Counted from the first letter of the stretch, positions 1 through 10,117 are shown. The stretch: 64,000 nucleotides of DNA from Temnothorax longispinosus (GCF_030848805.1 NC_092367.1:10931591-10995590); one strand, 5' to 3'. A program made the numbers and translations. Notes: generated by a model from the letters alone, not told the origin.

Positions 1-59
1 ACCGAAAAATGCTGCTTGGGAAGCCCGGGTAACCAGCTAGTGTTAATCACATTTCCCAC

Positions 60-210
60 TTGTCTGTGGGCATTATGCATAATGACCGGTCAATTTGATT
101 AATTTGAACATTTTTGCTTTTATTATTCAAATGTCCCGAAAAAAGCGGGAATTATGCATATTGCCCGGCCATTATGCATAATGACCGAATTAATCAAATT
201 GCCCGTAACA
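60..210. repeat. Inverted repeat, MITE-like
   Basis: The motif CATTATGCATAATGACCG occurs at both ends of this stretch, followed on one side and preceded on the other by matching AATTTGATTAATT-type sequence, so the segment can fold back on itself. It has no coding potential. It resembles a small non-autonomous TIR element, but I could not fix a target duplication or a family. Confidence 0.4.
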
Positions 211-440
211 TATATACTTCCATATGAATCTTATATGTATCCATACATGAGTGCATATATATGATCAATTGTATCTAGTTATATTTGGAATTATATATGC
301 CCATATATAATGATATATGGACCCATATATAATTTTATATAATGCACCAAATTTCATATATAATCACATATAATCATATATATTTATATATAATTATATA
401 TATTTATATATAATTATATATAATTATATATAATATTTTT
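211..440. repeat. TATA-rich low-complexity tract
   Basis: The sequence is almost entirely short permutations of ATATA with interspersed CATATA. It is simple-sequence DNA with no gene visible. The following stretch up to position 696 also holds no recognisable gene. Confidence 0.8.
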
Positions 441-539
441 TCCCAGGAACACTTTTAAATTTGGATTATCCGATAGATGGCATCCAATAGGATTTGTTTC
501 TCTTATTTAAAATTTGACGAACAGTGGTATAAGAACGGT

Positions 540-590
540 ATCAAGAGACACGGTAGTGTCTCACGCCAAGCAGCGCCAAGTTATAATATA
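540..590. repeat. Stub of a dispersed repeat with GAGACACGGTAGTGTCTC hairpin
   Basis: A short imperfect palindrome (GAGACAC...GTGTCTC) is followed by CACGCCAAG. The same palindrome and flank recur near 20100 and, inverted, near 62450, where the similarity extends for about 180 bases. This copy is only the terminal part of that dispersed repeat. Confidence 0.45.
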
Positions 591-696
591 TGGGATAAAT
601 CATTTCACTTTTGATGCTATAGCTTTTGAAAAAATATACACTTAATTTATCAATGCTTTACTACGAAGTTAAACAGATTCTTTTCAATATATATTG

Positions 697-879
697 ACTA
701 TTACTACGTTTACGCGAGCGTTACTTCTGTAGTAACTTACGATAATTCTTTCGCGTATAAACGGGATTTTCCTTCGCGTAAACGGGATTTTGTAATAACT
801 TACGATAATTTACTCCGCGTAAACGAGTGATATATCGTAAGTTACTACAGAAGTAACGCTCGCGTAAACGTACAATAGT
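697..879. mobile_element. Palindromic MITE (CGTTTACGCGAGCG family), copy 1
   Basis: The two ends are inverted copies of about 48 bases centred on TACGTTTACGCGAGCG and GTAACTTACGATA. The middle holds repeated CGTAAACGGGATTTT units. A second copy with the same ends lies at 14425-14580. The element has no ORF and is non-autonomous. It truncates the left end of the foldback element that starts at 880. Confidence 0.65.
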
Positions 880-1375
880 ATATATAGCTTTATATCTTTT
901 TCACAAAATTATATTACCTAACTTAACTCAAGTGACATTTATTTAAAAAAAAAGATGTGAAATCTTTATTTTCTTCTTCACAAAATTATATTACCTAACT
1001 TAACTCAAGTGATATGTTTTCAAAAAAAGATGTGAAATCTTTAAATTAAATTGCGTCAATTGTAAAGAGAATATGTATATTGCTTTGAAAGATAATTGTT
1101 ATGCAACTACTTTAAAGAAATAAAACCCAAGTGGTATCTTCGTATTCCTATTCAAGGGTCTTCCTATTCTAACCCAAGTGATAATAGCTTCTTAATTCTC
1201 TTTAACAAATTTTTAATATTATAAAAAATCATTTTAATTACAAAGAATTAAAAAAGTAACAGTACAAAAAAATATTTAATTAAAACAAAATAAAAAAACT
1301 TTTCTTGTAAAAAAACTTGGCGCTGCTAGACTTTGAAATTTATACATTACAATTTAAACATCAGTAACTTCGACC
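880..1375 (+). mobile_element. Left arm of long-armed foldback element, copy 1
   Basis: This segment matches 59040-59600 in the same orientation and 4133-4619 and 59640-60190 in reverse complement. Recognisable pieces are repeated TTACCTAACTTAACTCAAGTGACAT units and the inner end AACTTGGCGCTGCTAGACTTT. It is one arm of an inverted-repeat element whose other arm starts at 4133. The outer tip that copy 2 keeps (GTGCCAAGTACACGCAATG) is missing here because a MITE sits at 697-879. Confidence 0.7.
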
Positions 1376-1507
1376 AACGCCGATTAACTTTAATCGACGA
1401 TTAACTCAATCAGCAGTGTCGCCAACAACAAGATATTTGTCGTTGTGTATGTCGTTCTTAACCAATCTTTTCAAATATTATACTACTTCTCTTTAATTTG
1501 AATAAAG

Positions 1508-1726
1508 GTGTTTCGATTTTTATTTAAAATATCTACGAAAACGTGTTTATGTAACATGGATAGAATTATTAATTTTTTATTATTTGATGAATACGAGGGT
1601 TATGATCTTCCAATAAGAAGAAATCGACAAAAACCACGTATAATCAGGCCACATATAAATTATTTAGAAATTTTTAATGATGATCATTTTAAAACAAGAT
1701 TTGCCAATATCAAAGGAAAACTTTAA
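1508..1726 (+). CDS. Short ORF, possible N-terminus of a Harbinger-type nuclease
   Basis: This 72-codon ORF lies inside the foldback element. Its second half (Arg-Pro-His-Ile-Asn-Tyr ... Asn-Asp-Asp-His-Phe-Lys-Thr-Arg-Phe) resembles the segment that precedes the DDE nuclease in PIF/Harbinger HARBI1-like proteins, where an acidic pair is followed by F-x-x-R-F. No DDE catalytic domain follows, so at best this is a fragment. The similarity is weak and judged by eye. The alternative is that this is a small element-specific protein or a chance ORF. The tyrosine recombinase fragment that follows on the same strand belongs to a different enzyme class. Confidence 0.25.
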   Translation: MFRFLFKISTKTCLCNMDRIINFLLFDEYEGYDLPIRRNRQKPRIIRPHINYLEIFNDDHFKTRFANIKGKL

Positions 1727-1862
1727 CATGATATTAGAAAAAATTTATGTTAAATTACAACATAAAACTAACTAATCGGTATGTATAAATATTTAATACA
1801 ACAATTTAAAATTATATATAATATAATAAACAAGACAAAATATGTTTATTATAAAAAAATAA

Positions 1863-2715
1863 GGTAATTATGCAGTTTAGGGAAAGCACCTCCGATGATC
1901 TTGACCTTGACATATGTTGTCAAGGTCACCCTCCTGAGTGACCTTCAGAAGGTTTTAGCCGTCGCTCGTATTTTATTAAAAAGTTATTAACAAAAAAAAG
2001 TTTGGCGACCTCACCGATTTCAATGACCTTGATATATGTTGTCAAGGTCATGACCCCGAGTGACCTTCAGAAGGTTTTAACCGTCGCTCGCTATTCGTTA
2101 AAAAGTTATTAACAAAAAAAGTTTGGAAAATATAGCATATATAGGTGCATATATAGGTTAGTTGACGCGCTTTAAACACTTAAATACTTTTAAAGCGCGT
2201 CAACTAACCTATGTAGGTTAGTGATCAACGATTTACTGCTTTAAATGTTGTGTTTTGGTAAAGCAGCGACTTTTTCGCAAAATAAAGTATTCTCTGCTTT
2301 AACAAAAAGACTTCAATTTATCAACAATTTACTGCTTTAAATGTTGTGTTTTGGTAAAGCAGCGACTTTTTCGCAAAATAAAGTATTCTCTACTTTAACA
2401 AAAAGACTTCAATTTATCAACAATTTACTGCTTTAAATGTTGTGTTTTGGTAAAGCAGCGACTTTCTCGCAAAATAAAGTATTCTCTGCTTTAAAGAAAA
2501 ACGTAATATTAGTCGTTTATGCCTCTCAGTACTTAAAATAACTGCTATATTTTCGAAACTTTTTTTGTTTATAACTTTTTAATAAAAAACGAGCGACGGC
2601 TAAAACTTTCTGGTCACTCAGGATATGTTGTCAAGGTCACTCAGGAGGGTGACCTTGACAACATATGTCAAGGTCAAGGTCATCGGAGGTGCTTCCCCTA
2701 AACTGTATAATTACC
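1863..2715. mobile_element. MITE with GGTAATTATGCAGTTTAGG termini and 8-bp target duplication
   Basis: The ends are long near-perfect inverted repeats that begin GGTAATTAT and contain CTTGACCTTGACATATGTTG. The element is flanked on both sides by AAAAATAA (1855-1862 and 2716-2723), an 8-bp target-site duplication of the kind made by hAT-like and some other DDE transposases. There is no ORF of its own; a central 96-bp tandem repeat fills the interior. It is inserted immediately upstream of the surviving part of the tyrosine recombinase ORF and supplies the apparent start codon of that frame at 2665. Confidence 0.85.
2224..2500. repeat. 96-bp tandem repeat, about three copies
   Basis: The unit contains ATCAACAATTTACTGC, AAATGTTGTGTTTTGG and TAAAGTATTCTCT. 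Copies begin at about 2225, 2321 and 2417, giving a period of 96 bases. The array sits in the centre of the MITE at 1863-2715. Confidence 0.85.
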
Positions 2716-3525
2716 AAAAATAAAACATTAAAAAACTTATACGTACTATGGGAAAAAGAACCCGAAAAAGGAACTTTTTATGGACCCCTTAATTGTGCGA
2801 GATCTGCTATTTCGCTTATTTTAGGACCAGAAATAGGCCAAAATGAAATTATTAGAAGATTTTTGAAAATGTTAGCAAGGTTAAGACCGCCTAGACCCAA
2901 ATACGAATCCACGTGGGATCCAAAATTAGTATTAGATCACTTTAAAGACTGGCGTAATGACGAATTAACCTTAGATATGTTAAGTAAAAAACTAGTTACG
3001 CTATTAGCGCTCGTTACTGGCCAAAGAATGCAAACTTTAGCCTTAATTAACATAAAGAATATAGTTTTAAAAGAGACTTTAGTAGAGATTAAGATTCCAG
3101 ACAGTATTAAGACCTCTAAGCCAGGAAAAATTCAGCCTATATTAAATTTACCCTTTTACAAGGACAACTTAAACATTTGTCCAGCAACTACACTTCAGTC
3201 TTACCTTGAAAGAACCAAAGAGCTTAGAGGTAACGCAATATGTTTATTTATATCGTTTAAAAAGCCTTTTAAAAAAGTTTCGACCCAGACTCTCAGTAGA
3301 TGGGTAAAAGACATTTTAGGTGATAGTGGAATAGATACAAATTTATTCTCAGCACACAGTACTAGACATGCGTCTACGTCTGCCGCGAGTCGTAAAGGTA
3401 TCAATATCGATACAATAAGAAAATCGGCAGGTTGGACTGAGAAATCAACCACTTTCTCTAAGTTTTATAATAGACCTCTCGTTCAGAATTTAAGTACGTT
3501 TGGACACGCGATACTAGAAAAGTAA
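2704..3525 (+). pseudogene. Tyrosine recombinase fragment, DIRS-like
   Basis: The frame is open from the MITE junction to 3525. It shows the catalytic pattern of tyrosine recombinases: an arginine in T-G-Q-R (about 3016-3027), H-S-T-R (about 3355-3366), A-G-W (about 3428) and the nucleophile tyrosine in F-Y-N-R (about 3462). The region R-L-R-P-P-R-P-K-Y and the final AGWT...STTF-FYNRP arrangement are typical of recombinases from DIRS-type retroelements. Such enzymes join circular element DNA into the chromosome through a covalent phosphotyrosine. The first 13 or so codons of the longest ORF, which starts at 2665, come from the MITE terminus, so the natural N-terminus has been cut off. No reverse transcriptase is present nearby. 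Crypton is the main alternative family. Confidence 0.7.
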
Positions 3526-3967
3526 GAAAAAACGTTATGTTATAGTTTTTCATTCCCTATGTTTAAACTTAAATAATTTTTTTTTTTAGTAATAAAACTT
3601 TGTGGCAATAAATAGTTATACAATCTATAGAAACCGATTGTTTATGGATTATAATTACACAGTGCTGTAGCCTTCTTTAAACATCTACGTTTTATCTTGA
3701 GGAAGAGGCGCGAAATACAATTTAATGATTAAACGAACTTACCTGTAAGTGAAGTTCTATCATAATTGTATGAAGCGCCTCTTCCGAAAGATAGGTCCCA
3801 CCCTATACCCTTGTTCGATAACCTCGAACCCCATACAAATTATAAGGCTACAGCGATATCTTTAAAGAATGATGGCTTGAGACACAACGCATGGACATGT
3901 AGAGGGCAGAGAGCTCTTCTTTTAGCTTTGAAGCTTGTGGCGCCTCGACATAGAATTGAGGAGTACT
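3526..3967. other. Downstream region of the recombinase fragment
   Basis: I see no gene here. An inverted pair, GAAGAGGCGCGAAATACAAT near 3700 and ATTGTATGAAGCGCCTCTTC near 3765, can form a hairpin. Such short inverted regions occur near the ends of DIRS-like elements, but the assignment is speculative. Confidence 0.35.
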
Positions 3968-4130
3968 AGGGTCGATTCAGACACAGCCGTGCCGTATCCG
4001 TGCACGAAACAGAAACATCAGACAAGGATGGAGACAACATTAGACAAGGATGGAGACAATAGGTATCCTTGTCTGATGTTCTGTTTCGTGCACGGTACGG
4101 ATACGGCACGGCTGTGTCTGAATCGACCCT
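3968..4130. mobile_element. Palindromic MITE with AGGGTCGATTCAGACACAGCC ends
   Basis: The left 60 bases and the right 60 bases are inverted copies of each other, beginning AGGGTCGATTCAGAC and ending GTCTGAATCGACCCT. The short centre has two ACAAGGATGGAGACAA repeats. It has no coding capacity. A clear target duplication is not visible. Confidence 0.65.
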
Positions 4131-4132
4131 TT

Positions 4133-4619
4133 AAGATTTTTGATTGAATAAAAAAACAATAAACATAATTTAGGGAAGAATGCGATAGGAGTAAAAATGC
4201 AGCGCCAAGTTTTTTTACAAGAAAAATTTATTTATTTTGTTTTAATTAAATATTTTTATTTTGTACTGTTACTTCTTTAATTCTTTGTAATTAAAATGAT
4301 TCTTTGTAATATTAAAAATTTGTTAAAGAGAATTAAGAAGTTATTACCATTTGGGTTAGAATTGGAAGACCCTTGAATAGGAATACGAAGATACCACTTG
4401 GGTTTTATTTCTTTAAAGTAGTTGCATAACAATTATCTTTCAAAGCAATATACATACTCTCTTTACAATTGGCGCAATTTAATTTAAAAATTTTACATTT
4501 TTTTTTTTAATACATGTCACTTGAGTTAAGTTAGGTAATATAATTTTATGAAGAAGAAAATAAAGATTTCACATTTTTTTTTTTTTAAATACATGTCATT
4601 TGAGTTAAATTAGGTAATA
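4133..4619 (-). mobile_element. Right arm of foldback element, copy 1, part 1
   Basis: This is the reverse complement of the arm at 880-1375, beginning AAGATTTTTGATTGAATAAA and continuing through GCAGCGCCAAG. It is interrupted at 4620 by the gypsy element and resumes at 11145. The final bases GGTAATA are repeated at 11145-11151, which gives the target duplication of the gypsy insertion. Confidence 0.7.
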
Positions 4620-5276
4620 TGGCGGTAGGCCAAAATTCGTGCGAGATGGCGATGTTTGTTGGAGATATTTGGGGGCCCTGAGAAGGGCCGTTTGTGTAAT
4701 GTGGCCCTGAAAAGGGCCGGTTGGTTTCGCCTTAGTAGGACGGCAAACGTTCACCCCAGACCAGGCACGGCTGCGTCTTCGTACGGTGGAGTGGCCGGCG
4801 AGTTCCCCACGCTTCGGGCTTCCTCCACGCCGGCGGTGTGCCGGGCGGTGTGTAGGTCCCTTGATTGGCTAAGTCCAGATCCTCGGTCTGCGTGGCCTGG
4901 TGCTCAAGGCTCGGAGAGCAAGTTGGCGGCTTGGTGCGATTCCGCTTGCGCAGCGTTCTCAAAAGGCTTCCTTCTCGTGGCTGATACCGTAGTATAGCAG
5001 TGCGAGGATAATCGAAGGTATCGTCGCTTGCCGGTCCTTTTATATCCTGGTCGCCGAATTTCTCTTACGAGAAAGGGCAGCCGCCTAGCGGAGCGTACTT
5101 GTTATCATCTTCGACGGCATGCTGATTGCACGTGCTCGTTGCGTGCGGCCGTTCGCCGTGCCGCCGGTGCTCTCGCCGGACGGGGTGTGTATGACGGGCT
5201 GCCGTCTGGCAGGCGCAGGGCGTGCTTGTGTTGTGGCGGTTGCGCCGCCAGATTCGGGGCGTTTGCAGCCGCCACA
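4620..5276 (-). repeat. 3' LTR of CsRn1-like element, shortened
   Basis: It is 657 bases long, starts TGTGGCGGCTGC and ends CTACCGCCA on the minus strand, and matches the 5' LTR at 10136-11144 except for one internal gap of about 350 bases. The TATAAAAG box (plus-strand 5037-5044) is kept. The missing block removes most of the ORF that the other LTR carries but keeps its frame. Confidence 0.9.
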
Positions 5277-5288
5277 GGACCCCCTTCG
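5277..5288 (-). promoter_or_regulatory. Polypurine tract
   Basis: On the minus strand this reads CGAAGGGGGTCC and directly abuts the TGTGG start of the 3' LTR. This is where plus-strand DNA synthesis is primed in LTR elements. Confidence 0.7.
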
Positions 5289-5294
5289 TTGTAT

Positions 5295-5813
5295 TTAAAC
5301 TCTCGCCTGGAATCGGACGACTGGTTTTCGGGTTCTGCTATTTCGTGTAATTGCTGTTGGCGTGGGCTCAGTTGCCTGTTTGGTCCTCTGTTCGTTCTCC
5401 GTTGTTGAGGGCGTTTCGGTTTCTATGAGAGTGTACGCCGGTTTGAGGCGTTCTACCGAGACGTTCGTAGGTTTGCCTCCCGTCTGGATGGTAAAAAATC
5501 GCTCTGTCCGCTTGATGACTTCGTATGGTCCATTATAGCGGGGGTGGAGTGCGCCTGTTGGTGCGTCCTGTCTGACGAAAACGTAGGGTGTCCTTTCCAG
5601 ATCTTGGTGTACGAACACGTCTTTCCTGCCATGCCGCTTTAGTTTAGGTGTTAGGCGACTCATGAGGTTGCGTAAACGGCCGATGAAGTCTGTCTCGTTT
5701 GTTTCGCTTTTGGCTGTGCTGAAGAATTCTCCAGGTAAGTGGATTGATTCTCCGTACACCATTTCTGCTGGGGTTGCTTTGATGTTTTCCTTAATTGCCG
5801 CTCTGATGCCCAT
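5295..5813 (-). pseudogene. C-terminal end of gypsy pol (integrase tail)
   Basis: This frame continues the integrase that is cut at 6714. It contains A-E-M-V-Y-G, usual at the end of the gypsy integrase core, then R-Y-N-G-P-Y-E-V (the GPY/F module that contacts DNA), then a polar tail rich in Thr, Glu and Pro. The frame is open to the stop just before the polypurine tract. When the inserted TIR element and one copy of the AT duplication are ignored, it lines up in frame with the upstream part. Only the insertion breaks the protein. Confidence 0.85.
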
Positions 5814-6713
5814 CCCAGGTAGCAAGCACTCGTCATTTTGACGTCAATATTTGGTCATAATTGGTCAGTAACGTCATTCGTCGATTAAGTGACGTATATT
5901 TAACGTCATGTTTTAATACGTCAAAAAGACTTTGTAAAATGACATTATATAGACGTTTAATTGACTACCCAGGTAGCAGACAGTCGTCATAATGACGTGA
6001 TTCTTACGTCATTTTATGACGCATGTTACGTCATTTATTCCTAAAGTTTGACGTAAAAATGACATATTTTTCACAGTATTTTTCACAGGAATATTCCTAC
6101 ATTTATAAAGTGTTTCGTAACTTTATGATTGACGTTGTGAATTTATGGTATAAGTGGATCTAGTTGCGTGTGTAATTATAGTTTTATGACAACTATTTCA
6201 TGCAGTGTTATAACTATTAAGAAGATATCATTACAAGATTTTTGACCACTTTAAAGATGTACCTGTTATAGACAAGTACAGTTAATAGGGAAGCATCAGG
6301 GTGAGAAGATCGTCACTGTCCACTGGATCATCGAAGTCAAGCGACTCGGACGCGGTACTGTACTAGGATGGGTGACCGCCTTGAGAGCGGCTATACGCAC
6401 ATGGCATGTAACGAAACAGTTAAAAAGCTTTTTTTTTTCTTAGATAAAGAAAAAGAACATTTTTTTATAAACGTTTATCAAGTAGACATTTTAAAATTTT
6501 AATTTCATAAAAAACATTTCTAGAAACCGGTATGTCGTACATTGGACCTATTTTTGCCGTCAATAAAACGTCAGAAAATGACGTCGTTGGGATGTGACTT
6601 AGGACCGTGAAAAATACGTCATTTTTACGTTAAACTTTAGGAATAAATGACGTAACATACGTCATAAAATGACGTAAGAATCACGTCATTATGACGACTG
6701 TCTGCTACCTGGG
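5814..6713. mobile_element. TIR element with CCCAGGTAGCA ends inserted in pol
   Basis: The insertion starts CCCAGGTAGCA and ends TGCTACCTGGG, with a 2-bp AT duplication (5812-5813, 6714-6715). A second CCCAGGTAGCAGACAGTCG terminus lies inside at about 5967; it is this internal copy, not the outer left end, that matches the right end over about 100 bases rich in TGACGT. The left 150 bases are therefore a separate, related end. The centre includes a 5S-rRNA-like segment. There is no transposase ORF, so it is non-autonomous. The family is not identified. Confidence 0.8.
6300..6410 (+). ncRNA. 5S-rRNA-derived segment (SINE-like), copy 1
   Basis: The stretch GATCATCGAAGTCAAGCGAC followed by GGACGCGGTACTGTACTAGG and ATGGGTGACCGCC closely follows the 3' two thirds of arthropod 5S rRNA, including the intermediate element and box C that bind TFIIIA. 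The first third of 5S is not recognisable. A related copy lies at 24500-24590, and both share a leader that starts ATTACAAGATTTTT about 70 bases upstream. This is either a 5S-type SINE or a 5S fragment captured by the surrounding TIR element. It is not a functional 5S gene. Confidence 0.7.
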
Positions 6714-9328
6714 ATGAGTATTATCGGCAAGGCTTCGGTCCATTCATCGGTCTCATGGCATCTGATGGCTGCTTTTAGCTGTCGGTGAAATCTCTCCACC
6801 ATCCCGTTGGCTTGTGGGTGATAGGCTGTGGTCCTCCAGTGCTTGGCTCCCGTCAACTTTATTAAACGCCGGAACATGTCTGACTCGAACTGGCGTCCTT
6901 GGTCGGTGGTGATTCTCTCTGGGATCCCGTAGCGGGCCATCCATTGGGTGAAGAGTTGTTTTGCGATGGTCTCTGCTGTGATGTCCTCTACTGGGATTGC
7001 CTCGGGCCAGCGTGTAAATCTGTCTATGATTGTTAGACAGTACCTGTAGCCTTTTGACGTTGGTAGTGGCCCTACTAGGTCTAGGTGGATGTATTGGAAT
7101 CTCCGAGTCGGTTGGAGGAATGTCCCGATGGAGGGACGGTTGTGTCTCCCGATCTTGGAGCGTTGGCACTGGAGGCATGCTCGTGTCCAATTTCGGCAGT
7201 CTTTATTGACTCCTGGCCAGACGAATCGTTCTGTGACCAGTCTCGTGGTTGCTTTGATTCCGGGGTGTGATAATCCGTGTAGGCTTTGGAAAACCTGCTT
7301 GCGGTATGGCTCTGGAACGAACGGTCTCTGTGTGCCGTGTGTGGTGTCGCAGTACAGCTTCGTTGTTGTTCCCGGAAGTTTTAATGCTGACGTGCCCTCT
7401 GTTCGTAAGGTGTTGAGTTCCTCGTCCTCGCTTTGAGCTCTCGCTATTTCCTCGCAATCTATTGTTGTTGCTATGTTTTCTACTCGAGACATGGCGTCAG
7501 CTACCACGTTGTCGGTGCCTTTGATATGCCGAATGTCCGTCGTGAATTGGCTTATAAACTCGAGATGTCGAGCTTGCCTTGGTGAGCTCTTCAGCGGGTT
7601 TTGCATCATTGCGTATACCAGTGGCTTGTGGTCTGTGTATACGATGAAGTGTCTTCCTTCCACCATGTGTTGAAAGTGTTTTATCGCTGCGTATATTGCC
7701 AGTAGTTCTCTGTCGTATGGGCTGTATTTCTGTTGTGCTTTGGACAACTTCTTGCTGAAGAACGCTAGTGGCTGTGCTTGTCCTTCTACTAGCTGATGTA
7801 TCACCGCTCCTATGGCGGTATCTGAGGCGTCCGTTGTCATAGTTAGCGGGGCATCAGGTTGTGGATGGGCAAGAAGCGTCGCTTGGGCAAGGCTCTTCTT
7901 ACAATGCTCGAAAGCGGCTACTAATTCGGGTGTCCATTCAACCGGTGCTTTCCCTTTTTTCTGTTTCCCGGCGAGTATATCGTTTAATGTCGCTTGCTCT
8001 CTTGCTGCGCCTGGTACAAAACGGCGATAGAAGTTGATTGTGCCGAGGAATCGTCGGAGTTGTTTTATAGTCTCCGGCTTCCGGAAGCTCTGTATCGCTT
8101 CTACCTTTTCTGGTAGCGGTCGTGTTCCGCTTCCTGAGACGAGGTATCCCAGGAATTTTATCTCTGGCACCCCGAAAATGCACTTGGCTGGGTTCAATCG
8201 TATTCCGTACTGCTGTAGGCGCCGGAATACCTCTCTTAGGTGGTGTTTGTGTTCTTCTTCGTTGGCGGAAGCTATTAAAATATCGTCGATGTAGGCGTAG
8301 CAAAAGTCTAGCCCTCTTAGTACCTCGTTGATGAATCGTTGAAATGTCTGTGCGGCGTTTCTCAGGCCGAATGGCATGTAGACGTATTCGAATAGGCCGA
8401 ATGGTGTGATTATGGCCGTCTTCGGTATGTCTTCTAGGTTGACTGGGATCTGGTTGTATGCTCTGACCAAATCTATCGTTGAGAAAATGGTTTTTCCATG
8501 TAGTGAGAGTGAGAAGTCCTCGATGTGTGAAATTGGATACATGTCCGGCTTGGTTCGCCTATTTACAGGGCGGTAGTCTCCGCACGCTCTCCATTGGTCC
8601 GCTTTCTTGGGGACCATATGTAGTGGTGATGCCCATGGGCTCTTTGAAGGCCGGATTATTCCTTCTCGTAGTAGTAGTTCGAACTCTATTTTTGCTGCTT
8701 TCGACTTGTCTGGTGCCAGGCGTCTCGGTCGGCAGGCCTCCGGCGGGCCTGGCGTGGTGTTTATGTAATGCACGGTATTGTGCGAGCTCTTCGCTGTTCC
8801 CGATTGCCGTGTGATGTCGGGAAACTCTTTTAATATGTGGTGGTAGGGCGACTCCTCGTTGATTGCTTTTATCGAAGAAGTGTGCTGTTCTTGGGTGCGC
8901 CCCTTCGCTCGCAGGCCTGTCTGCCCGTCGACCAGGCATCCTCTTCTGACGTCTGGTAATAAATGGTAGTATGCCAGAAAATCGGAGCCTATGATTGGCG
9001 TCGTGACGTCCGCGATGATGAATCTCCACGGAAAATCTCGTCTAAGTCCGAAATCGGGCTGGAGGTTCGTGCTCCCGTAGGTCGCTATTGCGGATCCGTT
9101 GGCTGCGTAGAGTTCGTATTTTTCCTTTTGATTCCTTCTTCCTCGCTGGTGTGGGTAGACGCTTATATCCGACCCGGTGTCTATCAGGTATCGCGTTTTT
9201 GTCTTTTTGTCCGTCAGGAAGAGGCGGCATGGTCGTGGGCTATCGTTGTTGGCCGCCATCAGCAACTGCCCTCTGTGTTTTCCGGCTTGGCCGGTTTGAT
9301 CGCCTTGTAGGTGCACGGTTCCTCGCAT
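6714..9328 (-). pseudogene. Gypsy pol: protease, RT, RNase H, integrase (interrupted)
   Basis: The polyprotein copies element RNA into DNA and inserts it. Visible in order: aspartic protease L-I-D-T-G-S-D near residue 48; reverse transcriptase with Y-I-D-D near residue 343; RNase H starting T-D-A-S-D near residue 496; integrase zinc module ending C-L-Q-C near 721; integrase core with H-L-D-L near 748, T-T-D-Q-G near 808 and N-G-M-V-E-R-F near 845, so the D,D,E set is complete. The frame is -1 relative to gag and overlaps it by about 70 bases, so synthesis as a Gag-Pol fusion by -1 frameshifting is likely; the first AUG of the frame (9328) need not be used. The ORF is open until the TIR element at 6713, where a few foreign residues are added. 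The rest of the integrase lies at 5295-5813. Confidence 0.92.
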
Positions 9329-10104
9329 TTTCGTGCTTTATCTTTAAAAGTACGGTGGTAGTAACAGTGTTCCACCGTGAAACCCTTGGTGTGGCCACGG
9401 TTGCGGCTGCGGCTGCGGCTGCGGGATCGGTCCGCTCTCCATCGTTTTCTTTCCTGCGAGAACTGTGTTGTTAGCGCTGCCACCTGTTTCGTTAGCGCCT
9501 CGATTTGTGCTTGTAGAGTCGTTTTCTCTGTGGGGGTTGCCTCTACTGCTGCGACGACTGCGCGGTCGTTGACCTCGTGTATGCGGTCGGCTTGTTCTGC
9601 GACGTCTTCCAATCGATCTCCTTGACGTGTTGCCAAGATGACCTGCATCTGAGCTGGTAATCTCCCTAGCCACAGTGTTCGGAGTAGGCTATCTGGCACT
9701 GCGGTGCCTGCTAGTCCTTTTAGGTGGCGCAAGAATTGCGATGGCTTCCTGTCGCCGAGTTCTTCGCGCTCTAGTAGTTGTCTCGTTCGTTGCTCCTGGG
9801 ACGTAGATAGGCGCTGTATGAGCGTCTTCTTCAGCGTTTTGTATCGATGTTCCGCTGGTGGAGACGTGACGATGTCTTTTATCTCCTTGGCATATCTGGT
9901 ATCTATCTGCGATAGCGCGTAGGCGTACCGCGTTGTGTCCTGCGTGATTCCGCATATGATAAATTGGCTCTCCAGTTGTGCGAACCACAGCTCCGGCTCT
10001 TCTGGCCAGAATGGTGGCATTCTTAATCCTACGCGGTTTATCTGGAGCTCCTCCTTGACTTGGTGGGTTCTGTCCCCTTCCGTTTGCTCCTTTGATGTCG
10101 CCAT
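9259..10104 (-). CDS. gag: Gag of CsRn1-like gypsy element
   Basis: The 281-residue capsid protein begins with an ATG shortly after the primer-binding site. Its N-terminal half has the W-F-A-Q-L-E ... F-x-x-C pattern of insect gypsy Gag and should form the capsid. Residues of about 215-240 form an Arg-Ser-rich basic stretch for RNA binding. A C-x2-H-x9-C-x3-C knuckle (C-Y-Y-H ... K-C-E-E-P-C) near residue 250 replaces the usual CCHC knuckle and is the CHCC form I associate with the CsRn1 clade. The ORF is intact. The 3' end overlaps pol, which lies in the -1 frame. Confidence 0.9.
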   Translation of the reverse strand: MATSKEQTEGDRTHQVKEELQINRVGLRMPPFWPEEPELWFAQLESQFIICGITQDTTRYAYALSQIDTRYAKEIKDIVTSPPAEHRYKTLKKTLIQRLSTSQEQRTRQLLEREELGDRKPSQFLRHLKGLAGTAVPDSLLRTLWLGRLPAQMQVILATRQGDRLEDVAEQADRIHEVNDRAVVAAVEATPTEKTTLQAQIEALTKQVAALTTQFSQERKRWRADRSRSRSRSRNRGHTKGFTVEHCYYHRTFKDKARKCEEPCTYKAIKPAKPENTEGSC

Positions 10105-10117
10105 CTTGTTGTTCTTT

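Noticed and set aside
2665..2703. Start of the tyrosine recombinase at 2665
   Set aside because: These codons come from the inverted repeat of the MITE at 1863-2715, so they are not part of the original protein.
6300..6410. Functional 5S rRNA gene
   Set aside because: The 5' third of 5S is missing or unrecognisable, and the segment lies inside a transposon; it is a derived fragment.
7085..7436. Plus-strand ORFs across the gypsy gag-pol region
   Set aside because: Antisense shadows of the GC-richer pol gene, without motifs of their own.
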